A DNA stretch of 64,000 bases, taken from positions 124,001 to 188,000 of the forward strand of contig CAVROM010000006.1 in assembly GCA_963722815.1 (NCBI GenBank), read 5' to 3'. The number at the start of each line of letters is the position of its first letter. Position 1 is the first letter of the stretch. Positions 1 to 8,311 of this stretch are shown one piece after another. The notes under the pieces were generated by a model that made no database searches, was not told the origin of the DNA, and was given only the letters and a program-made list of their open reading frames with translations. Source of the DNA: DASQFQ01 sp963722815. GTDB taxonomy: Bacteria > Actinomycetota > Thermoleophilia > Solirubrobacterales > Solirubrobacteraceae. Position numbers and translations under genes: made by a program.

Positions 1-286
1 CGTCGGTCGCCACGGCGGGTGCCTGGAGGGGAGCCGGCACCGACCGCACGTTGCGGTACGAGGCGTAGTACTCGGCGACCGCGGCGGCCTTGCGGGCGGC
101 GGCGGCCTGGTCGACGCCGTGCTCGTCGAGCGCGGCGCGGGTGCCGGAGTCGCGGTCCGGGGCGCGCAGGTCGGCGTGCTGCTTGCCGAGGGTGGCGACG
201 GTGCCCGGCTCGCGGTCCGGCATCGCGAACGCGGCGCCGGGGAGGACGAGGGCGACGGCGATGAACAGCATGGTCAGGCGGGTCAT
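1..286 (-). CDS. Secreted protein of unknown function, N-terminal part only
   Basis: The reading frame runs off the left edge, so only about 95 N-terminal residues are visible. It starts with ATG at 286, with an aggagg Shine-Dalgarno about 5 bases upstream. The first 20 residues are a typical signal peptide (core LFIAVALVLPG, small residues near A-F-A at the cut site). The exported part is rich in Ala, Asp and Arg with a tyrosine pair (EYYASYRN) and shows no motif I recognise. It is divergent from the sigma-factor gene across about 135 bp. Export is well supported; function is unknown. Confidence 0.6.
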   Translation of the reverse strand, partial: MTRLTMLFIAVALVLPGAAFAMPDREPGTVATLGKQHADLRAPDRDSGTRAALDEHGVDQAAAARKAAAVAEYYASYRNVRSVPAPLQAPAVATD

Positions 287-422
287 CGTTCCCTCCTGGG
301 GAGTGGTGGTTGAGAACACCCAATGGCTCGCATGGGCCGCTTCGGTTGTGACGAAGAAAAGTCGTGTCACAGCAGGGGTGTGCGGCGCGAGGGAAGCGTG
401 GGAGGCTCGCACGACCACCGCC

Positions 423-962
423 ATGCCCCCGGCAACCCAACTCACCGATGACGAATTGCTCTGCTCAGACGACGCGGAGGCCTTCGGGCTCTTCTACGAC
501 CGCCATGTCGAGGCGCTCCTCGGGTACTTCGCGCGGCGCACGTACGACGTCGAGGAGGCCGCGGATCTCACCGCGGAGACGTTCGCGTCGGCACTCGTCG
601 CCAGGCGGCGCTTCAAGCCGGGCGGCCCGCCGGCTAGCGCATGGCTGTTCAAGATCGCGTCGCGGCGGCTGGCCGACTACCAGCGCAAGGGCTACGTCCA
701 GCAGCGCATGCGGCGGTCGCTCGAGATGGAGCGCCGGCCGATCGGCGAGGCAGACGCCGAGATGATCCGGATGCTGGGCGACGACGCGGCGCAATCGGTG
801 CTGTCGGAGCTGCCGCCCGACCAGCGCGGCCTCGTGGTCGCGCACGTGATCGAGGAGCGCCCGTACGACGAGCTGGCGGCCGAGCACCACACGTCGGAGG
901 CGGCGATCCGCCAGCGCATGTCCCGCGGGCTGGCGACCCTGCGCAGGGGGTTCGGGCGATGA
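423..962 (+). CDS. RNA polymerase sigma factor, sigma-70/ECF type
   Basis: A 179-residue protein with the two-domain build of small alternative sigma factors. Region 2 is at about residues 15-85 (FYDRHVEALLGYFARRTYD, then ASAWLFKIASRRLADY, the helix that melts and reads the -10 element). Region 4 is at about 115-178 (LPPDQRGLVVAHVIEERPYD followed by the recognition helix around EAAIRQRMSRGL). The frame is open upstream to base 90, but ATG 423 places the start just before region 2 as in other family members; no strong ribosome site decides it. Its stop overlaps the next start (ATGA at 959-962), so the two genes are probably translationally coupled. Confidence 0.85.
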   Translation: MPPATQLTDDELLCSDDAEAFGLFYDRHVEALLGYFARRTYDVEEAADLTAETFASALVARRRFKPGGPPASAWLFKIASRRLADYQRKGYVQQRMRRSLEMERRPIGEADAEMIRMLGDDAAQSVLSELPPDQRGLVVAHVIEERPYDELAAEHHTSEAAIRQRMSRGLATLRRGFGR

Positions 963-2065
963 GCGACTACATCAGCGAGCTGCGGCAGGACCTGGTGGAG
1001 GCGGCCGCCCGCCAGCAGGCCGCCGGGCGCGGAGCCCGGATCGCGCGGCCGGTGCGGCCGCGAGCGTGGTCGCCCGCCGTCGTGCTCGGCACCGCGGTCG
1101 CGCTTGCCGCGGTGGTCGTCCTCGTCGCGGGGTTGCGCGCGGTCTCGCCTCCGCGACCGCCCGAGGCGCCGAAGCTGATCGGCAGGCTCCACATCGGCGG
1201 CCAGCCGCGCGACGCGATCCTCGCCGGGAGCGGCGCCCTGCTGGTCGCCGACTCCATCGACGGGCTCGTGCGGATCGAACGGGGCGGGACGAAGCTCGTG
1301 ATGCCGGCGGGCGAGCAGCGCGCGGTGTCCCTGGCCGCGGACGGCCCCAGTACGTGGGTGGTACGGACGTACGGGAAGCGCAGGCACGGCACGGTGTTCG
1401 ACCTGCCACCCGACATCGTCAAGGTGTCCGCCGACGGACGGTGGCTCGGGGCCATTCCGCTCAAGGGTGAGAGCGGCGACGTCGCGCTCGGCGCGGGAGG
1501 GATCTGGGTCCAGACGGACGCGCGCACCGGCGATTCGGTGCACGGTTTTGACCTCGAGCGGGTCGACCCGCTCCGCCGCCGGCACGCCCTGATCGTCCAT
1601 GGCGTCGACTCCCAAGGCCTCGCCGCGTCCACGCACTCGGTGTGGACGCGCCACGGCACGTCCGTCACCCAGCTGAGCGAGGAAGGACGCGTCGTGAACC
1701 GGGTAGCGGGCATCTCGCCGGTGCTCGGCGTCATCGGCCAGCGCACGATGCTCGCCGACGACGACGGCGCGTGGGTCGTCGGTCAGTCGGACGGACTGCT
1801 GTACCGGATCGAGAACGGCCAAGTGGTCAAGCGGCTTCGCGTCGGCGAGCTCGGCGGCGTGATCGCTCGCACGCGGTCTGCGGTGTGGGTGACCGCTCTC
1901 GTCGGGACGAACCGCTACGCGCTCGTCCGGGTCGATCCCGACGCGGGCACGGTCACTGGCCTCGTTCGCCTCGGCGGCGACGAGCCGCAGACGATCGTCC
2001 CGGTCCGCAAGCAGGTGTGGGTGATCACCCAGCGCGGCGACGTGCTCCGCGTCAGCCAGGGGTGA
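959..2065 (+). CDS. Membrane-anchored beta-propeller-like protein paired with the sigma factor
   Basis: A 368-residue protein. Residues 1-38 are cytoplasmic and Arg-rich. One membrane helix lies at about 40-60 (VVLGTAVALAAVVVLVAGL). The rest is extracellular and made of repeats carrying Trp-Val or similar pairs (TWVVRTYG, GIWVQTDA, GAWVVGQS, AVWVTALV, QVWVITQR), as in NHL/Vgb-type propellers. It overlaps the sigma gene by 4 bases, so it may be the membrane partner that senses a signal or restrains the sigma factor. No zinc-finger anti-sigma motif is visible, so that role is inference. Its 3' end overlaps the opposing regulator gene by 14 bases. Confidence 0.65.
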   Translation: MSDYISELRQDLVEAAARQQAAGRGARIARPVRPRAWSPAVVLGTAVALAAVVVLVAGLRAVSPPRPPEAPKLIGRLHIGGQPRDAILAGSGALLVADSIDGLVRIERGGTKLVMPAGEQRAVSLAADGPSTWVVRTYGKRRHGTVFDLPPDIVKVSADGRWLGAIPLKGESGDVALGAGGIWVQTDARTGDSVHGFDLERVDPLRRRHALIVHGVDSQGLAASTHSVWTRHGTSVTQLSEEGRVVNRVAGISPVLGVIGQRTMLADDDGAWVVGQSDGLLYRIENGQVVKRLRVGELGGVIARTRSAVWVTALVGTNRYALVRVDPDAGTVTGLVRLGGDEPQTIVPVRKQVWVITQRGDVLRVSQG

Positions 2066-2741
2066 TGAGGCCGCTCTCGTAGGCGTAGATGACCGCCTGC
2101 ACGCGGTCGCGCAGGCCGAGCTTGCCGAGCAGGTTGGAGACGTGCGTCTTGACCGTCGGCTCGGAGACGACGAGCGCCGTCGCGATCTCGGCGTTGCTCA
2201 TGCCGACCGCCAGCATCCGCAGGACCTCCTGCTCGCGGTCGGTCAGCGCGGCGAGGCCGTCGGGCGTGCGCGAGACCGCCGCGGGCAGGCGGCGCCCGAC
2301 CTGGTCGAGCAGCTGGCGGGTGACCGCGGGGGCGAGCACGGCGTCCCCGGCGGCGACCGCGCGCACCGCCTCGACGACCTCGCGCGTCGGTGCGTCCTTG
2401 AGCAGGAAGCCGCTGGCGCCGGCGCGCAGCGCCTCGATGATGTACTCGTCGAGGCCGAAGGTGGTGAGGATGAGGACGCGCTGGCGCGGGAGGCGGCGGG
2501 TCGCCTCGATGCCGTCCATGCCCGGCATCCGGATGTCCATCAGCACGACGTCAGGGCGGTGCGCCTCGGCCGCCGCGACCGCCTCCTCGCCGGTGGCGGC
2601 CTCGGCCACCACCTCGATCGAGCCGGTGGCCTCCAGCACGGCCTTGAAGCCGGCGCGCATCATCGGCTGGTCGTCGGCGATGACGACCCGCAGCCGGCGA
2701 GGCGCCAAGCCAGGCAGCTTGCTGCCTGTCGGGGGGCTCAC
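2052..2741 (-). CDS. Response regulator, NarL/FixJ family
   Basis: A 229-residue DNA-binding response regulator. The receiver domain spans about residues 15-130 with the acidic pair in VVIADDQPM, the phospho-accepting Asp in VVLMDIRMPGMDG and the conserved Lys in FLLKDAP. A LuxR-type helix-turn-helix follows at about 160-225 (LTDREQEVLRMLAVGMS, EPTVKTHVSNLLGKL). The start is GTG at 2741, overlapping the kinase stop (GTGA), so the pair is co-translated. It is the last gene of an operon of ABC ATPase, permease, kinase and regulator, and it probably controls that transporter operon. Confidence 0.92.
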   Translation of the reverse strand: MSPPTGSKLPGLAPRRLRVVIADDQPMMRAGFKAVLEATGSIEVVAEAATGEEAVAAAEAHRPDVVLMDIRMPGMDGIEATRRLPRQRVLILTTFGLDEYIIEALRAGASGFLLKDAPTREVVEAVRAVAAGDAVLAPAVTRQLLDQVGRRLPAAVSRTPDGLAALTDREQEVLRMLAVGMSNAEIATALVVSEPTVKTHVSNLLGKLGLRDRVQAVIYAYESGLITPG

Positions 2742-3828
2742 GACGCGCCCCCGTAGGGGAGCGAGGCGCGGACCTCGAAGCCGCGCCCGTCGCGCGGGCC
2801 GGCGGTGAGCGTGCCGCCGAACAGCGCCGCGCGCTCGCGCATGCCGACCAGCCCGTGCCCCCCGGGGCTCGCCGCGGACGCCGCTCCGTTGCCGCTGTCG
2901 GCGATCGTGAGCTCGAGCGCGTCGGGGCGGTAGCCGAGCGTGACCTTCGTGTTCGCGGGGCCCGCGTGCTTGACCACGTTGGTGAGCGCCTCCTGCACGA
3001 TCCGGTACGCGGAGAGGTCGACGCTCTGGGCGAGCGGCCGCGGCTCGCCCTCGACCGTCAGCTCGATGCCGACGCCGGCGCTGCGCGTGCGCTCGAGCAG
3101 GTCCGGCAGCTCGCCGAGCCCCGGCTGCGGGGCGAGCTCGGCAGCGTCGTCGCCGCGCAGCAGCTTCAGCGTCCGGTGCATCTCCTTCATCGCCTGGCGG
3201 CCGAGGTCGGCGATGCCGTCGGTCGCCTCGCGCACCTGCTCGTCGCCCGCGGTGGCCCCGAGCGCCTGCGCCTGGACGACGATCAGCGAGACGTTGTGGG
3301 CGACGACGTCGTGCAGCTCCTGCGCGATCCGTAGTCGCTCCTCGGCGACGGCCCGCTCGCGCTGGGCGACGGCGCGCGCACGCCGCGTCCCGACGTAGAG
3401 CCCGGCGGCGCTGCCGACCACGCACAGGAACGCGAGCCCGAACAGGTCGCCGTCGGTGAACTCAGGGCCGCCGGCGATCCGGTAGACGACGCCGACGAGC
3501 ACGACAGCGCCGGCCGCCGCGGCGGTCTCCTCCCACGAGCGCCGCGAGCCGATCGTGTAGAAGGCGACGAGGAGCGGCACCGTGAACGCGCCGTCGACCG
3601 GCGGGATCGTGGCGGCGAACGTGATCAGGCCGAGCGTGACGTACGGCCAGCGCCGGCGGACGAGCAGCGGCAGCGCGGTGACGATCGGTGAGCGCCGCCG
3701 TCAGCCACTTGTCGCCCGCGTCCGCCGACGCGACCGAGCCGGGCAGGACGAGGACGAGGACGAGCAGGCGTCAGCCCGATGTCCTGCGCGCGGGGCGACG
3801 GCTTGCGCAGCCACTTCGGAAGGGACAC
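2738..3828 (-). CDS. Sensor histidine kinase (HisKA_3/DesK-like), two frame breaks near the N-terminus
   Basis: The C-terminal 280 residues are continuous: membrane helices (AVVLVGVVYRIAGG, LFGLAFLCVVGSAAGLYVG), a HisKA_3 box with the phosphorylated His (AQELHDVVAHN) and an HATPase domain (EALTNVVKHA, GHGLVGMRERAALFGG). The start appears to be GTG at 3828 (SLPKWLRKPSPRAQDIG). Two apparent one-base insertions, near 3768 (caggcg for cagcg) and near 3688 (cggtg for cgtg), break the frame. Removing both gives continuous hydrophobic segments (LLVLVLVLPG; ITFAATIPPVDGAF). It sits 9 bases after the permease stop and overlaps the regulator. The breaks are probably sequence errors because all functional motifs are intact. 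Confidence 0.8.
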
Positions 3829-3837
3829 GCGCGGAGC

Positions 3838-4600
3838 CTAGATCTCCCGCGTCCTCGTGCGCCAGGCCCCGGCCGCCAGCGCGGCCGCGGCCCAGGCGAT
3901 CACGACCGCGACCGAGGTGCCGAGCGCGAGCGTGTAGTCGAGGTCCGTGCGCCTGGTCGCCGATGCGGTTGATCGCCGAGATCGGGAGCGCCTGGCGGGC
4001 GTCGCCGAGGAAGCCCGCGCCCTGGAGCTGCGGCTCGAAGATCAGGTGCATGGCGAGCAGGATCGCGATCACCGGGCCGCGCGAGCCGACCAGCGCGGCG
4101 ATGCCGACGGCCAGCGCCGCGCCGAGCAGGCCGGAGCTGAGCAGCATCGCGAACGCGGTGCCGAGGTCGCCCACGTGCGGCGTGGGGGTGCCGTCGGCGA
4201 GCACGAACGCGCCCGCGAAGTCGACGGCCAGCGTGATCGCGACGAGCACGGTGACGATGACCCACGCGCCGCCGACGCGCGACAGGAAGAGCGCCGTCCG
4301 CGAGCGGCCGGTCGCAGCAAGATCGCGGAACACGCCTCCTTCGAGGTCCTGCGCGCCGGCGGTGGCGCCGACGATCGCGCCGACCAGGAACGCCATCAGC
4401 GACATGATCTGGAGGCTGTCGGTGAAGCCCTTCAGCCCGCCGGCGGGCGGGTTCTTCAGCGGGTGCGCGCCGTGCTGGAGGGTGATCACGACGAACGCGA
4501 GCAGCAGGATGCCGAGCGTCAGCCCGGCGCAGACGGCGAGCATGCCGTGGCGGCGCCGCAGCTTCAGCACGTCGCTGTTGATGAGTCGGAGGTCGGGCAT
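3838..4600 (-). CDS. ABC-2 type transporter permease, one frame break
   Basis: A membrane protein of about 253 residues with hydrophobic segments including MLAVCAGLTLGILLLAFVV, MSLMAFLVGAIVGATAG, AWVIVTVLVAITLAVDFAG and AFAMLLSSGLLGAALAVG, followed by GPVIAILLAMHLIF. It forms the membrane channel for the ATPase encoded just upstream; the ATPase stop and this start share one base. Near 3952 one extra G (caggcgc for cagcgc) shifts the frame. Correcting it yields a last membrane helix (LALGTSVAVVIAWAAAALA) and a stop at 3838, 9 bases before the kinase start. Substrate unknown; such operons often handle antibiotics or envelope stress. Confidence 0.78.
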
Positions 4601-5546
4601 CAGGATCGGTCCTCGAGACGGGTGGTCATGGTCAGGAAGCGCTCCTCGAGCGTGGAGCGGACGGGGGCGACGCGCTCGACGTCGACGCCGTGGTCGAGCA
4701 GCCGGCGCAGCAGCGCGGTGACGATCTCGCGGTCGACCGGCGCCTCGGGGCTGAGCGTCACGCGCAGCGCGCCCTCGTGGTCGGAGGCGCGCGTGACGCC
4801 CGGCACGGCGGCGAGCAGCGTCGCGGCCTCGACCGGGCTGAAGCAGACGATGTCGATCGCGCGCGGGCCGCCGGCCACGAGCTCGTGGATCGGGCCCTGG
4901 GCGACGACCTCGCCGAGGTCGACGATCGCCGCCAGGTCGCAGGTCTTCTCGACCTCGTCGAGCAGGTGCGAGGAGAGCAGCACGGTGCGGCCCTCGCCGA
5001 CCAGGTCGCGGATCAGGTGGCGGAACTCGAGGATGCCGGCCGGGTCGAGCCCGTTCATCGGCTCGTCGAGGATCAGCAGCTCGGGGTCGGGCAGCAGGCA
5101 GCGGGCGACGCCGAGGCGCTGGCGCATGCCGAGCGAGTAGGTGCCGACCTTGTCGTCGGCGCGCGCGGCCGAGGCCGACGCGCTCGAGCGCCGCGTCGAT
5201 GCGGCCGTGGGCGGAGCGGTCGCGGGCGGCCGCATTGACGCGGAGGTTCTCGCGGCCCGGTCAGGTGCCGGTGGAAGCGCGGCTCCTCGATGATCGCGCC
5301 GACCCGCGCGAGGGCGGCGGCGCGGTCGCCGCGGATGTCGTGGCCGAGCACGCGCATCGTGCCGGCGGTCGGCTCGGCGAGGCCGAGCAGGAGGCGGATG
5401 AGGGTCGTCTTGCCGGCGCCGTTGGCGCCGAGGAAGCCGAAGGCGGTGCCGCGCGGCACCTCGAGGTCGATGCCGTCGAGGGCCGCCCGCTCGCCGAAGC
5501 GCTTGCCGAGCCCGCGGGTCTCGATGGCCAGGGAGTTGGAGTTCAT
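4600..5546 (-). CDS. ABC transporter ATP-binding protein, two frame breaks
   Basis: A nucleotide-binding subunit of about 315 residues. Visible motifs in order are the Walker A (GANGAGKTT, about residue 42), the ABC signature (YSLGMRQRLG), the Walker B (LLILDEP) and the switch His (LLSSH). A C-terminal extension typical of ABC-2 exporters follows. The start is ATG 5546 (NSNSLAIETRGLGKRF). Two apparent one-base insertions between about 5165 and 5262 shift the frame between Walker A and the signature; correcting them gives GRENLRVNAAARDRSAHGR and a continuous domain. It is first in the ABC-kinase-regulator operon, divergent from the NfeD gene, with a long palindrome in the shared upstream region. 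Confidence 0.82.
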
Positions 5547-5608
5547 AGGACGAACGTACGCGCGCCCTCGCCGCGCCTCTTCGGGCGCCAGGATGAACCC
5601 GTGCCCCT

Positions 5609-5630
5609 TCCTCATCCGATCGGATGAGGA
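5609..5630. promoter_or_regulatory. 22-bp perfect palindrome in the divergent ABC/NfeD promoter region
   Basis: The half-site tcctcatccga is followed at once by its exact reverse complement. It lies 62 bp upstream of the ABC ATPase start and 20 bp upstream of the NfeD start. A perfect 22-bp palindrome is very unlikely by chance in a 100-bp spacer and looks like an operator for a dimeric regulator. A tacgat hexamer at 5632-5637, beside it, could be a -10 element for the NfeD operon. Confidence 0.6.
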
Positions 5631-5650
5631 GTACGATCGAAACGAGGCCT

Positions 5651-6280
5651 ATGTCCCAGATCGGGCTCTTCCTCCTGGTCGTGAGCGCCGCGCTCGCGGT
5701 GGCGGAGGCCCACGTTCCGACACACGGCGCGCTGGGAGGCGCCGCGGTCGTCTCGCTGGCCGCGGGCATCGCGCTCGTGATCGCGGGCGCGGGGGTCGGG
5801 ACGCTGCTGGCGCTGACGAGCGGGCTCGCGGTGGCGGCGGTCGGCGCGGTCTACCTGTGGATCGTCTTGACCAAGGCGCTGGCCGCGCGGCGGACGCGCG
5901 TGCGCAGCGGCCCGCAGGGCTTGATCGGCCGGGTCGGCGAGGTGCGCGCGACGCCTGCGCCGCTCGGCAAAGTGTTCCTCGACGGGGCGCTGTGGAAGGC
6001 ACGGCTGTGGTGCCCCGAGGACGAAGAGGCGAAGCTCGAATGCGGCGACCCGATCGTGGTCGAACGCGTCGACGGGCTCACCTTGACGGTCCGCCGTGCC
6101 GAGGACTGGGAGCTGTTCGAGCCCCTCCGGCGGATCCCCACGCACGCGGACGGGCGCAGCCGGCGCCTGGCTGTGTCCTCGGTCAGGGCGAGGGCTCCGC
6201 CATTGCACCTTCCCTGCGTCCTTGCCAGGCATCCGCCTGCATCCCGACCGCGCACGCGCGGACCCCGGAGGAACCACTGA
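5651..6280 (+). CDS. NfeD-like membrane protein (partner of the SPFH protein)
   Basis: The N-terminal 75 residues hold membrane helices with the NfeD pattern (SAALAVAEAHVPTHGALGG, then VVSLAAGIALVIAGAGVG, LTSGLAVAAVGAVYLWIVL). A small beta-rich, OB-like C-terminal domain follows (LIGRVGEVRATPAPLGKVF, LWKARL, VVERVDGLTLTVRRAEDWEL). NfeD proteins partner with SPFH/stomatin proteins, and one follows directly. The family usually ends soon after the AEDWEL position; here the frame continues about 50 residues without resemblance, so the true stop may be hidden by a base error. The start at 5651 follows a weak gagg. The frame ends in an ATGA overlap with the next start. Confidence 0.75.
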   Translation: MSQIGLFLLVVSAALAVAEAHVPTHGALGGAAVVSLAAGIALVIAGAGVGTLLALTSGLAVAAVGAVYLWIVLTKALAARRTRVRSGPQGLIGRVGEVRATPAPLGKVFLDGALWKARLWCPEDEEAKLECGDPIVVERVDGLTLTVRRAEDWELFEPLRRIPTHADGRSRRLAVSSVRARAPPLHLPCVLARHPPASRPRTRGPRRNH

Positions 6281-7112
6281 TGGCTGATCTTCACCGTCGC
6301 TGATCCTTTCGTGTCTGGCCGCCGTGCTGGCGGCCGCCTCGGTGCGCGTGCTGCGCGAGTACGAGCGGGCCGTGGTGTTCCGGCTCGGGCGGCTCGTCGG
6401 CGAGCGCGGGCCCGGGCTCGTGCTGCTGATCCCGGGCATCGACCGGATGGTGCGCGTGACGTTGCGGACGCGGACGGTGACGATCCCGCCGCAGGACGTC
6501 ATCACGCGCGACAACGTGACCGCGCGCGTGGACGCCGTCGCCTACTTCCGCGTCGTCGACGCGAACTCCGCGGTGGTCAGCGTCGAGGACGCGCAGAAGG
6601 CGACGCTGCAGATCGCGCAGACGACGCTGCGCTCGGTGCTCGGCAAGGCCGACCTCGACACGCTGCTGTCCGAGCGCGAGCAGCTCAACGAGGACCTGCA
6701 GCAGATCATCGACGAGCAGACCGAGCCGTGGGGGATCAAGGCGACGACGGTCGAGATCAAGGACGTCAGCATCCCCGACGGCGATGCAGAAGGCGATGTC
6801 GCGCCAGGCCGAGGCCGAGCGCGAGCGGCGGGCGCGGATCATCAACGCCGACGCCGAGTTCCAGGCCGCGGCGAAGCTCGCGCGAGGCGGCCGAGGTCAT
6901 CAACGCCGCGCCGGCCGGCGCTGCAGCTGCGCTACCTGCAGACGCTGCGCGAGATCTCCGGCGGGGAGCAGTCCTCGACGATCGTCTTCCCGCTCCCGAT
7001 CGACCTGATCAAGCCGCTGCTGGAGACGATCAACCAGCCGTCAGCCGAGACGGCGACACCGGCCGAGCTCCAAAACGGGGCCGGCGTGGGCGAGCTGCCG
7101 AAGCCTCAGTAG
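6280..7112 (+). CDS. SPFH/band 7 (stomatin/prohibitin-like, slipin) protein, several frame breaks
   Basis: A membrane-anchored scaffold protein of about 277 residues with a strong ggaggaa ribosome site before ATG 6280. An N-terminal hydrophobic helix (LILSCLAAVLAAASVRVLREYE) leads into the SPFH domain (ERAVVFRLGRLVGERGPGL, ITRDNVTARVDAVAYFRV, TLRSVLGKADLDTLL). A coiled-coil helix follows (QAEAERERRARIINADAEF), then LRYLQTLREISG and the tail FPLPIDLIKPLL. One base seems missing near 6301 (cgctgatcc for cgcctgatcc), and extra bases seem present near 6782, 6890 and 6920. Corrected, it matches the slipin family end to end. It probably forms membrane microdomains with NfeD. Confidence 0.8.
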
Positions 7113-7400
7113 TTGAAGCCGGACGCCTGCGAGGGCCGCGCGCCGTCGTGGCGGTGGCAGCTTGTGGTGGCCGGCGCGCCGGTGTACTTCATCCAGCCGT
7201 CCTCGGCGGAGGGTGCGGCGGAGCGCGCCGGCTCCTGCTTCTCGCTGGCGAGGCCGACGGCGGCGCCGGTCGAGGGCTCCGCACGCGACGATGCCGGCAA
7301 CGACGGCGGTCAGGGTGCGGCGCCGACGGCGCGGCATCCGCGGCGGCGGCGGGGTCTCATCGACCGAGGCGAGCACTGAGACGTCGTCGAAGCGCTCCAT
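7106..7400 (-). CDS. Small single-pass membrane protein, unknown function, one frame break
   Basis: About 97 residues. The N-terminus is acidic (MERFDDVSVLASVDETPPPP), then a basic stretch (RMPRRRRRT) precedes one membrane helix (LTAVVAGIVACGA). The remainder is Ser/Ala-rich and polar, ending in SQASGFNY. An extra C near 7280 splits it; both halves are open on either side. It lies tail to tail with the SPFH gene, overlapping it by 7 bases. I do not recognise the family. The arrangement of cytoplasmic tail, basic flank and helix suggests a single-pass protein with its C-terminus outside. Confidence 0.5.
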
Positions 7401-7439
7401 CACTTCCGGATCGTACCCCCGGGGGCAAGCGGCGACGCG

Positions 7440-8232
7440 TCAGCTGTCGTCGTGGCCGGTGCGCGTGACGAGGCGCTCCGCGGCCTTGCCGCCCGTGGCG
7501 CGGCGGACCACGCTCGGCAGCACGACGCGCAGCGCGGCGGCGAGCCCGTACGGCCGCGGCACGTAGCGCTCGGCCTTCCCGTTCAGCCCGGCGTCGAGGA
7601 TCGCCCGCGCGCCGCGCTCCGGCGTCGACACCAGCCGGCGCGTGAGCGGGTTGTCGTTGAGCTCGGACTGCGGGAAGCCCTCGGTGGTGATGAAGCCCGG
7701 CAGCACGAGCCCGACGTGGACGCCGCTGGGCGCCTACTCGCCGGCCAGCGCGTCCGACCAGCCGGCGAGCGCGAACTTGCTCGCCGAGTAGGCGCCGGAG
7801 CCCGGCCGAGCCATGCGCCCCGCGGTGCTCGAGACGTTGACGATCGCGCTCGGCGCGCTGCGGCGCAGCAGCGGCAGCAGCGCCTCGGTCAGCCGCACCA
7901 CGGCGTCGAAGTTGACCTCCATGTGGCGCTTGACGTTCTCCCAGCCGCCCTCGGCGAACGTCGCCCGCCACGCCGCGCCCGCGTTGTTGACGAGCAGGTC
8001 GAGCCGCTCGTGGTGCTCCTCGACGTGCGCGCGCACGCGCGCAGGGGCGTCGTCCTCGGTCAGGTCGACGGGGCAGCAGCTGACGTTGCCGCCGAGCTCG
8101 CCCGCCAGCGCGCGCAGCCGGTCCTCGCGGCGGGCGACGAGCACGAGCGCGGCGCCGTGCTCGCGGGCGAGGAGGCGGGCGGTCGCCTCGCCGATGCCCG
8201 CACGACGCGCCGGTGACGACGGCGATGGTCAT
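7440..8232 (-). pseudogene. Short-chain dehydrogenase/reductase, frame break plus in-frame stop
   Basis: A classical SDR of about 264 residues that reads well once two defects are bridged. From ATG 8232 it gives the NAD(P) site (VVTGAS then AGIGEATARLLAREHGA after removing one T near 8208), NNAG (LLVNNAGAAW), the catalytic Ser in VNVSSTAG and the YxxxK motif (YSASKFALAGW). At 7734-7736 a TAG stop interrupts the frame, but the same frame continues as APSGVHVGLVLPGFITTEGF to the normal end. TAC in place of TAG would restore the gene. Given the many base errors in this region this may be an artefact; if real the gene is dead. Substrate unknown. Confidence 0.7.
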
Positions 8233-8255
8233 GTGCCGGGCATGGTGCCCGAAGA

Positions 8256-8291
8256 CCGCGCCGCCCAACCCCGGGAGGCTGGGTGGCGCGG
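8256..8291 (-). terminator. Hairpin between the MFS and SDR genes, possible terminator
   Basis: The 12-base arm ccgcgccgccca at 8256-8267 pairs with tgggtggcgcgg at 8280-8291 with one mismatch and a 12-nt loop. It lies just downstream of the MFS gene stop at 8312 on the minus strand. There is no U-run, so it could slow or end transcription only with help. Confidence 0.4.
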
Positions 8292-8311
8292 CCGGGCTTG
8301 TCACCCCCGGA

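Noticed and set aside
641..958. N-terminal extension of the propeller-like protein inside the sigma gene
   Set aside because: The extension is read in a different frame of a clear sigma factor and is Arg/Ala-rich. The ATGA overlap at 959 gives a natural start.
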